In this document: positions 10,617 through 19,664 of the stretch, piece after piece | How positions within the stretch are numbered: position 1 is the first letter of the stretch | How the letters are laid out: the number at the start of each line of letters is the position of its first letter | Origin: Melanopsichium pennsylvanicum | Taxonomy: Eukaryota > Basidiomycota > Ustilaginomycetes > Ustilaginales | Assembly (NCBI GenBank): GCA_900208305.1 | Contig: OAPG01000002.1 | Location: 806,001 to 870,000, forward strand | DNA: 64,000 nt | Reading direction: 5' to 3' | Position numbers and translations under genes: made by a program | Notes under the pieces: model-generated | Databases searched by the model: none | The model's input: the letters and a program-made list of their open reading frames with translations, nothing else | What the model was told of the DNA's origin: nothing

Positions 10617-11715
10617 TGATGAGATAAAGAGCTGTCAAGACATGAAGTCTAGATGAGGTACGGCTCTTGCAAAATCAAGAAGGGAGTGGCTGCACAAAGC
10701 TTGGGGTGATGGTGGGAGCGATACAGGCAACGGTGATGGTGATAGTGATGTATAGGCCGGCTCTCGCCACCAGCTGAAGCAGGCTATAGATAAGGGCCTG
10801 GCAAGGTTCGCAAAGTAGAGCCAGCTTGCAAGGCTCAATAGGGCTGGCTTGTGCGGATACAAATATGAAGGTGTTGCTTTGCGCGCATATCAGAGGTAGC
10901 CTCTGGTAGCTGCGATACTGCGCGGGCTGGTCGCTCACCGCGGGAAAAGTTTCGGAGGGCGCTGCAATAAGGAACGTTCACAATGGTCGACAGTAACGCC
11001 TAAACCAGAGGAGGCTCTTAGCTGAGCTTAGCTGCATCCGTAGCGTGATCCTGCGAAGCCGAGCTGAGCTGAGCACAGCACGCAAGACTGAGAGGGCAAG
11101 TCGCATGACCATGCTCAGTTGCTCCGTGCACTATATTTTAGCCATCTGGCCCACAACGCTGCTGCAGGAGGCTTGAGATGTGGTGCATCTGTTCTGGACC
11201 CTGGACAAGCATGCACTGCAGGCTCAAAACGTAAGGCCTCATGCACGCTCAATTGTGCGCGAATTGGACCCTGACTTTGAGCCGATCTTGATTTTTTTTT
11301 GGCGCGCATCCTGTCGAGTTTGGTGAAAATAAAAGATGTTAGGCCTCCGTATGTGACAAATTAGAAAAGAAGGTTTTCACGCTCCACTTCCTGTTGCACG
11401 CCCCAAGCCAAAAGTCATGTACGCTCTGTTTCATCGGGCTCACATGCCTTTGCTTACCTCTAGGGCTGAGCCTACGACCAGAGGGGCAAGCATTTGGTCG
11501 CCGCCGATCTTAGGTGCTCTCGTTGTAGATCGTTCGCTTGTGCACGGTGACCACCTTGCACTTCCCCGCAATCGGACGGGCCGCGCTCAAGTACGTACAG
11601 CACAGGATTTGGTAAAGCACTCTCACACATACCTTTTCCACTTTCTCAACGTCCATCCGTTCCAAGACACGACGCTTCATTATCACAATCGACGTCCATT
11701 AACACAATCAACACC
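10617..11715. promoter_or_regulatory. Divergent intergenic region, no gene seen
   Basis: About 1.1 kb between divergent starts (the orphan gene and the SCP2 gene). It contains GCTGAGCTGAGC-like short repeats near 11020-11080 and an AT-rich patch near 11290-11345. Short open frames lack any recognisable motif. It presumably holds both promoters. Confidence 0.4.
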
Positions 11716-12387
11716 ATGTCTGCACCTACCAAAGCCGATGAACGTATGATGGCTGAGGCCAGCCACGCACTCAACGCTCAGGAAGACCTGCAATGCCCTG
11801 GCTTTGAAGCAAGCCGAGTCTTTGCCCTGTCCGCACAGCTCCTCGCCGATCCTCCTGCCGGTTTCCCATCACGCAAGCGCCTCGTTCGCTCGCTACAGAG
11901 CATCTACCTTTTCGTCATCCAGCCCTCTAGCGCCATCGACCCTTCCAATCCCCGTACCAAACCCAAGGACGGCAACGTCAACACTTCTGGAGGTGCTCTT
12001 CGACCCGCCCTCTGGTACGCCGACCTGAAGAACAAGGGTGTCATCGGTAGAGGTCAGCCACCCAAGACTGTGCTTGGCAGGAAGCGTAAAGCCGACGTCG
12101 TTATCGAGTGCAGAGATAGAGATTTTGTCGAGCTCGCAACTGGAAAGGTCCACGCTCAGCGATTGTACAATCAAGGCAGGATCAAGATCCGTGGCGACCT
12201 TGACAAGGCGCTCAAGATTGCAACACTTATCTCTCATGAGCGCTCAAAGATCTACGGTATCTCCGCTCCCACAGCTCCTTCCGTCGAACAGAAGGTTGCC
12301 GAGCACGAACGTGAAGGACACAGCTCACGTCACAGCGATTATGGCGTAGGCTCTCCGGCTCCTGTTCCTGATCGCGCACGTCTCTAA
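11716..12387 (+). CDS. SCP2 sterol-carrier domain protein, probably peroxisomal
   Basis: A 223-residue protein with one SCP-2 lipid-binding domain over most of its length (about 25-170). The diagnostic parts are the stretch ADVVIECRDRDFVELATGKV and the downstream GRIKIRGDLDKALKIATLI, which match the last strand and C-terminal helix of the fold. Such proteins bind acyl-CoA, fatty acids or sterols. The protein ends in Ala-Arg-Leu, which fits the small-basic-aliphatic consensus of a type 1 peroxisomal signal, so a matrix location is plausible though weaker than for SKL. It is longer than a minimal SCP2 domain of about 110-120 residues because of a Pro/Lys-rich insertion near residues 75-110. The start is the first ATG and gives a normal N-terminus. 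Confidence 0.85.
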   Translation: MSAPTKADERMMAEASHALNAQEDLQCPGFEASRVFALSAQLLADPPAGFPSRKRLVRSLQSIYLFVIQPSSAIDPSNPRTKPKDGNVNTSGGALRPALWYADLKNKGVIGRGQPPKTVLGRKRKADVVIECRDRDFVELATGKVHAQRLYNQGRIKIRGDLDKALKIATLISHERSKIYGISAPTAPSVEQKVAEHEREGHSSRHSDYGVGSPAPVPDRARL

Positions 12388-13240
12388 ATGTCATCGATAG
12401 TCATAGCTTCATTAACAACATTTTGCAGCCAATCAAGAGACCACCCTTCTGAATGTAATGTTTGCGGTTGTCACCTGCAGGCCGGATCCAAGCCTTACAT
12501 GCGTACCTGTGCATTCATCCGGGCTGATAGACCCTGACCAGTTGGTCTCTGTCGGCATTGGCAGAGCTGAGCTGAGACCCTACGGTGTTTGGCAAATGAT
12601 CAAGTTCAGTCGGGGCCGAAGAAGGCCTCAGAGACGAATGGTTAGCAGTGATTCAGGCTCCCCCCGGCGCATTTCAGCCTTGTGGTGGTGCTTTTTTGCT
12701 CTGCCAGACTAAATGGCTGGCCGCTGGGAAAGGACCCCTTCAGCTTTTCGCCCGAGCACGACTTTTTGTACTGAGATTAAGCAGAGCTTCTCGTTCTGTG
12801 TTGTGTGTTGTGTGTCCGAGTAAAGGTGTACACACGACCGCAGCGAGATGGAAGATTCAATTCTGGTACAGCATCCCTCAAACTCACCTTATCAAACCTC
12901 TTTGTTACTCACTAAGCCGACGAAGGACAGTAACACGATGACGCCCGAGCTCTCCCACCGCACTGTTCTTGCATCCATTTGCACAGTTCTCCACAAGAAT
13001 GCAGAAGATGCCGCACCTCATCTGCTTGTAAGCTGTGCTACATCTCGCTCAAGACGCCTTTCTCGCCCACTCAGCACTCCCTCTTAATCATCTCGCACAT
13101 AGTATCCTTCTTCATCTCTACAGTATCCCATCGAATTCCTCCCACTGTATTCAGATTGCTCCTCCTTTCCGAAGAAGGCGCAAGCTTCGCAGACCCTAAC
13201 CCCCCCTCCGACGTTAGTGTTCTCGAGAAAGACCATCACC
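12388..13240. other. Intergenic, no gene seen
   Basis: About 850 bp between the SCP2 stop and the RdRP remnant start. Open frames here are short, show no family motif and are not supported. It would have contained the RdRP promoter. Confidence 0.4.
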
Positions 13241-16200
13241 ATGGACATTTTCGTCAGCTCCATACCTCCGCATTTATCGAGCAGAAAGATCGAAGGGTTT
13301 ATACATGCAGTAGTAAAGATAGAAGAGCATTTCACTCTCCCCCTACAGCAACCCAATCGCTCTTCCAACCACACTGGACATCGACAGGCGGCCATAAGCA
13401 CCACGCGGCATATACCTATCAACAAGGGCTTCTACTTCAAGCATGTAAAGTCTGCAGATCCTTGCGACAACGGCTTCGGCTTTATCACCTTTTCCCGCCC
13501 CAAAGTTGGACATTGGTTCTTGAAACATGCTTCACTTCAGCCCTTCGTCAAGAAGAATGGCATCAAGCTAAAGCTCGGCAGAAACGAGCCATCACCGAAA
13601 ACGCCACAAATTGGAAACCGTCGACGAGTTTAGAGTTTCAGCAAACACTATCCTTTTAGTCTTGGTCTTTTGGGTTAATGGGCTTCGCGATATCGTTTCA
13701 GTTACACATATGTTTCTACCGGTCGAGATTTGGAGGTTTGCATCAACGAACAATCCGTCATCGTTGTCAAGTTGCAGGGTAATCTCTCTATATCCTTTCT
13801 TCCTCGAGAGGTTCGAGCTTGGGGAGTCCTTTTCCTCAAGAATAAGCCTGGGCAGAAGGAGACTGAAGAGGGTGCCGTGATACTGATAGAGCTCAAGCAC
13901 AATCCACAGCTATCTGGAGCTTCGGCCGGTACCCAGAAGTGACACAACTTTCAACTTCCCTCGAGAGTCATCAGGCTTTCGTTTGGCCTCGATCTGAGGT
14001 CAGTCAAGTGGGGCGAACACCTTGAGTCGGCTTTGAGCAGTCTGCTGGCTGGCGTCCCCAAGATTGACATGAAGTCACTGCAGCTGGTGCGAGACAACAA
14101 CAATGTTTTCATCGAATCATTTTTCCAACAAAGCAGGCATCTGAAAGTCGAGCTCGCCTTTCGCCGCGAGGCGCTTCTACGAAATGAGCTTTTGAACATG
14201 ACGGCGCTCACCAAGATCGACGCGAGACTGAACAGATTGATCGCTGGATCAGGACAAGATCTAGCACTCCGGACGCTCAAGAACTCTTTTTTTCCAAGCT
14301 GGAGGTCCGACAGGTGCGAGGCAAGGACGAGGAGCAGAACATGCGTCATACGATTCATTTGTGGAAAGAGGCTTGTGCAGAAGCTATTAGTAATGATTCG
14401 AGAGGTCTTCTTTCTTCTCTCGACCCTCCTTCCCTGAAAGGTCAGGATTTCGTCTCGCAAATGTGGCACATCGACGTCACCCCGACACGAATCCTCCTGG
14501 CCGGACCGCAATGGCACATTTCGAACCGAGTGATTCGAGAGCATAAGGATCACTGGCACCACTTTGCTCGTGTCACGTTCACCAACGAAGACCGCGAAAG
14601 TGTTACAACCATCATGCCCAATTACGGATTCGAAGAGAGTTCCAACTACATCAAGGGCCGCGTTCTCAACATCCTCAAGTTTGGCCTTGAAGTTGCTGGA
14701 CGACATTGGGATCTTCTTGCGTGGAGTTCGTCATCGATGAGCACACATACTGTATGGTATGGTTCGTGACACCGTTCAAGAACTCTAGTAGTCGGTGGAT
14801 CAACGCCGATGTGATCCGGAACAGTCTTGGCGACTTCTCGGACGTGATTACGTCGCCTGCCCGATACGGAGCTCGATTTTCCCAAGCTTTAAGCGCTACT
14901 GCTCGCACCATCAAGGTGCCACGAGAACGTTTACAGCACACAGAGGATATTTCCATGCCCGACGGTACCAGCTACACCGATGGAGTTGGTCAGATCTCTA
15001 CCGAGCTCATGGCCGAGGTTTGGCAGAGCTACAGCGCCGTTCATGGCGAACACCGGAAACGGTTGCTTCTAAAGGCTTCTGCTCCGTCGGCGAATCAGAT
15101 TCGTTTGGGCAGGAACAAAGGTATGCTCTGCGTAAACCCCAAGCTAAGGGGCAAGGTGTTGTTCGTTCGGCCTAGCATGACCAAATTTGGTTCGCAACAT
15201 CAAGATCTCGAAGTGGCTAACTCTTCATCGTGCTGCCTGCCGGCGAGACTCAACCGGCCACTGGTTAATGCGCTTGGCGACAGGGGCGTCTCTCCAACTG
15301 CTTTTCTCGAAATTCAACAAGAGGCTATCTCTCACATTGGCATGGCTCGAACCAATTTCAAGGAGACGGCAAAGCTGTGTTCGGCTTACAGCTTCGGCAC
15401 GGGTTGTAATCTCCGTGTACTTTTCAAGAAGTTGCATAAGTTGGGATTGGCTGCATCAGCGGTCAATAGCGATAGCTTCATCTTGACCCTAGCCAAGTCG
15501 GTCACGGCCGCTGCGTTGGGTGATATGAAGAGGAAAGTTCGTATTCCTGTTAGTGGTCTTACCCTGCTTGGAGTTGCGGATGAGTTTGGGTTTCTGAAAG
15601 AGGGGGAGGTATTCGTCCAGGTAGAGACGGTTGAGTCGGGAGATGTTAGTAGAAGGATCCTAACTGGACGTAGATTGATCCGACGTTCTCCAACCATTGA
15701 TCCAGGAGACGTGGTGATGGCGACATGCGTGCGACCTCCGCCTGGCCATCCTCTTCTTCAGCTGCGCAACGTGATCGTCTTTGACACCTGCAGTCGCATC
15801 CAGCCTTTACCACGTCGACTCGGTGGAGGAGATTTGGACGGCGACGACTTTACAGTGTACGAAGATTCGCGTTTGTTCCCTCCAACTGACTATCCTAACC
15901 TGGTTACGCATACCAAGACGACGCCCAAGTCGGTCCATCGTCCCTGCAGCCCAAATGATCTTGCAACTTTCTTCTGTGACTTTATGCTCAACGACATTAT
16001 CGGAATGGTCTCCTACTTGCATCTGCGTATTGCCGATGCAAGTCCACACGGGTCCAACGACCTCGGATGCAAGAAGTTGACGATACTGCATTCTCTAGCT
16101 ACGGATTTCCGCAAGACAGGCGTCGCTGTTGAACGAGATGAATTGCTGCGGTCTGGAGAGCCGATCGTTCCAGATTTTCTCGCACAGGGTGAGCCTCGGG

Positions 16201-18115
16201 AAGGCAAGCTCATTTACTCTAGTAGCAAGGTGCTTGGATACATGTACCGTGCTGTGAGCTGGGGTGAAACCGATACACCATCGCTCGACAGCAATACGGA
16301 TCCAGAGACAGGGTTGATGCCTGTCGATGAAGCTGCTAATGCAGAGTGGGATGGTGTCAATGATGGGTATTCAGATTACATCAGGCTCTTTGATGACAGA
16401 GGATCGTCGTATCATGATGGTGATGCGGACGTGGACCGGACCTCGTTGCGCAGTCTTGTCAACCACGGCCCGACAGATCCAAGCGGAAGCTCCAACAGCG
16501 CCAACGAGGCTTTGCAGTCGAGACTGGGACCGCGAATCGCAAGCCAGCCTGAAAGCTCAACTGGGTCAACCGTTGTTGCGGCTTCCTCATCTCCGTGGCC
16601 GTTTAGGGATGTCACTTTCCCTCCTGTCTTTGAAAGAATTCGTCGGAGATATCGCAATGTCTTTGAGCAAAAAGGGAGCGAGGCAGAAGTGTTGGAGGAA
16701 GGACATCGCTACACGAAGCTCTTTTTGCACTTTACTCGGGAGATCAGGCATGTATCTCGCATCACGGCTTCATACCATCCAAAGGCGGACAGGCCGTGGG
16801 ACGGACTCAGTTGTGTTGACGAGCCAGCGGGTGGAGGTCGTATGGTTCACGAAGTACATTTGCTCACTGGCCGCTTGCCTTGGGCAAAGGTGACGAGAAA
16901 AACCCGCACGGACAGGGACAGCAGTCTGCTCGACAGCATGCAGTCGATCTGTACCGTGCTGCGAAGGAGTCTCTCTTATCTTTCGGAAGCTGCTGCTTTT
17001 GGCGAAACTTTCGAATACGAGAATACCAAGCTCCACAGTCGCGAGCTTTGCGGATGCTGCGTCAGTATCAGGGATTGCGGGTGCTGCAGAGCTTGGCGTA
17101 TCGGGTGACAGAGTCGGCCAGCCATCAAGTAGCTCTCGAGTGGGTGATGCTTCTGAATCCAGTACAGTGCTAAGAAACGGGATAGCAAGTCAGGCACCGG
17201 CGACTCGAATTGAAAGGCTCGGCACAGCAGATCGGCCAATCGAGCTTGATTCGGATGACGATGATGACGGTGCAATAAGCATTGCAAGTGAAGACACGGT
17301 CGTCATCACACGAGTCGTCACTGCTAGTCCTTCGGCATCGAGGAATCCCTTGGCAACGATCACCAATTCTGTCTCTGCTATTCCCGACGCATCCAGCTCT
17401 GTCTCTGTTTCACAGCTGCAGAGGCCACTGAAAAGACTTTCTTCGGGACAGTTTGATACCTCGAAACGTCGTCCCTCGCCCCATTCCACTAAACCTTCTG
17501 CTTCAGGCGTAGATGCCTCTGCAATTCCTATTAGCGCGATCAAGGAGGATTTGATCGGATTCGAAAGCACGCCTGCACCTGGAAGCGAGATCGGAACCGA
17601 GACTGATATGACTGGAAGCAGTGCACAGGCAGACGAGGATTCGGAAGAAGGAGAGCTGACCGCAGCATCGGCACAGAAGATGGTCGATTCGCTATGGAAA
17701 TCGTTTCAATTCTTCTGTTCGCCTAAACGACCACGTTACTCCAACGTCTTTGGCTACAACACGTTCATGATCACTCTGACCTTGCACTTGTTGACCATGT
17801 TGGAAACTTTGAAGCACTTACAACGCGATCAACAAGCTTTTTGATAGAAGGAACTTCGGACGTAGTGGCACGCCAAACGGTAATGGTAAAGGTAAGGGTA
17901 GAGCTACCTTCCCCAGTAATTCATCGGACGCAAATGGGAATGGGAACCATCTCAACTCAGAGCAAGATAGCGATCATGCCGAGTATGAATCAACACAAAA
18001 CCAAGATGATACTCAAAAAGAACAAAATTCTGAATACGAAGACGACGAAACCTATTCTCTCACAGAAGAAACGATAAAAGCTCTCAACTTCAGCCACGAA
18101 TCTCCTTTCATTTGA
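13241..18115 (+). pseudogene. Degenerate RNA-dependent RNA polymerase (RNA-silencing type)
   Basis: Remnant of a cellular eukaryotic RdRP of the QDE-1/Rdp1 class, which copies single-stranded RNA into dsRNA for Dicer. The N-terminal RNA-binding domain starts at ATG 13241 (MDIFVSSIPPHLSSRKIEGF). The catalytic region lies in frame 3 at 14754-17108 and keeps the DGVGQIS motif and the metal-binding DLDGD motif at 15831-15845. Lesions: stops at 13631, 13676 and 13940 in the N-terminal frame; a frame change at a T7 run (14287-14293); a perfect TATGG tandem duplication at 14753-14762 that shifts the frame; a change near 17040 in the C-terminal helical region; another near 17110-17180; and two more near 17780 and 17820. 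The tail then reads in frame 2 to a stop at 18113. I found no GT-AG introns that repair these. Sequencing error could explain the homopolymer slip but not the set. Confidence 0.87.
14754..17108 (+). other. Lesion-free catalytic core within the RdRP pseudogene
   Basis: One open stretch of 785 codons from ATG 14754 (inside the first copy of the duplicated pentamer) to the stop at 17106-17108. It holds the whole polymerase core: the DGVGQIS segment near 14980, the conserved cap/loop region and DLDGD at 15831-15845. The last about 20 codons are out of the original frame. It lacks the N-terminal RNA-binding part. Whether it is translated cannot be told from sequence. Confidence 0.6.
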
Positions 18116-18512
18116 CCTAGACCAACTCAACACCGATGAATGAAACCAAGTCCCCCCTCCCCGCTTTCAAAATCACCTTTGTTCATTTTTTTGAATCATT
18201 CATTCACCACTCAGATACACCACCATCACAAGTGTCTGGCCGTGAAAATCAGAGACGCGCCGATACCACATAAACGACGTCATGACAATCAACACGTCTT
18301 GCACAACCTGAAACCCCAACACGCGTGTCCCCCACTCTGAGCTCTTTTCTGCATGGAAGCAAAGTGTGGAACCAAACGACGAAGAACGTATTTATAAATG
18401 AGTGTATAAGGTTGAAGCGTTGAAGAACGATAAGTTATGAAACGAATGTAACGTACGCGAATCTTAAGTCAAATAGAAACCATGGCGTGATACTGGCAAC
18501 TAAGGATGGTGA
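18116..18512. other. Convergent 3' intergenic region
   Basis: About 400 bp between the RdRP remnant and the end of the kinase tail frame. It is AT-rich with no gene, and probably holds transcript ends from both sides. Confidence 0.4.
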
Positions 18513-19664
18513 TCAAGACTGTTTTCGGAAAAGGCGTGCCAGTTTTCTAGCTTTCCCCGTACTCCTCTGCAAGTCTGACTTCTTTGGGGACGATCGCGAC
18601 CCACCTCTGATTGTGAGCGTGATCGGAGTGTGAGTCTGCTCGATATCCACCTTCGCTGCGGCCCTACTCTTCACAGGTGATCCGGGAGTATCCCTAAGCA
18701 ACTGTTCGAACGTGGCCTGTGACGTCGTGGAGGAGGAAGAGGCGAAAAGCGCAGCCAAAGATCGAGGCTTGCCTTTCCCTGTGGCATTGGTAATATTGTT
18801 TTGAATGGTGGTGGTGGTGAGTGTAGACGGAGCTGTCGGGGACAGGTAGCCTGAACCAGACTTGAAGACCTTCTGGCTGAGAAGGAACGAGTTGTACATG
18901 TTCTCGACTTGGGCTGGGCTCGGATGGCCTGGATCAGAAGGCCTTTCTGCGCGAGACACGCAGGACTGTACTTCGTGAGATGAAGGCTCCTGACTCTCGA
19001 TTGGCGCAGACACTGTCTCGGCTGAAGACCCATCGCGCTTAGCACTGCCACTCAGATCCAAAGAGTACGCAGCGGAAACCATCGAAACTTCGCCACTCTC
19101 CTCACTCTCCCTCTCCGCCTTTGTTGTCCTTCTTCCTATGACGACCGGGGTCTGCAACAGCCCCGGCGAGATATCAAAGTCACTCGTGCTGGCCGTCCCC
19201 GCGCTCCCTCTCTGTCTCGCTGGAGTCTTAGGTTGAGGACTTAAAATGGTACTTTTTGTCTCATCGATCATCTTCGTCAACAGCCCAGCTAGAGAAGCCA
19301 TCTTTTTGAGCTTCCTGAAGATCACTTCTTCTCCTCCTGCTATCGGCGTGGCGGCGAGTGAATGCGGCTGGTCGAGGCGTTCGGAGTGGGAGCGGCTAAC
19401 ATCCGTCTGTGAGCCAGAAAGAATGGCGTGCAAGGCTGGCGTTCGTGTCGAGTAAGTGTTGGCCGAAGCTTCTTGGTGATCGAGACCTGCATTCTTGGTA
19501 TCGGAGCGGGCGGATCCCATGTCTGTGGCACCGTCTAGGTCAGCTGGAGTCGAATCTGTGTTAGTGCTTATGGCCTCTGGTCCAAACAGACGGCGGGCAC
19601 AAGGAGGAGCGTCTTCAGGCGCCATGTTGTATGATCCGGTGCTTCTCCTCGATGAACCCCTCAT
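18513..19664 (-). CDS. Probable C-terminal continuation of the kinase, in a shifted frame
   Basis: An open frame of 383 codons on the same strand as the kinase, overlapping its 3' end by about 50 bp in another frame. Its first ATG lies immediately after an A8 run (minus strand, 19673-19666). One A fewer would join the kinase frame directly to this frame. The content is Ser/Thr/Pro-rich and disordered with a short helical patch (FRKLKKMASLAGLLTKMIDE) and a basic C-terminus, much like a regulatory kinase tail. No domain is recognised. The alternatives are a separate overlapping gene, a real mutation that truncates the kinase, or an assembly error in the homopolymer. I favour one split gene. Confidence 0.6.
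   Translation of the reverse strand: MRGSSRRSTGSYNMAPEDAPPCARRLFGPEAISTNTDSTPADLDGATDMGSARSDTKNAGLDHQEASANTYSTRTPALHAILSGSQTDVSRSHSERLDQPHSLAATPIAGGEEVIFRKLKKMASLAGLLTKMIDETKSTILSPQPKTPARQRGSAGTASTSDFDISPGLLQTPVVIGRRTTKAERESEESGEVSMVSAAYSLDLSGSAKRDGSSAETVSAPIESQEPSSHEVQSCVSRAERPSDPGHPSPAQVENMYNSFLLSQKVFKSGSGYLSPTAPSTLTTTTIQNNITNATGKGKPRSLAALFASSSSTTSQATFEQLLRDTPGSPVKSRAAAKVDIEQTHTPITLTIRGGSRSSPKKSDLQRSTGKARKLARLFRKQS

Noticed and set aside
13628..13701. Intron to explain the first RdRP stop (donor GTTTAG, acceptor TTTCAG)
   Set aside because: Weak donor, and the joined frame meets a stop after about 26 codons.
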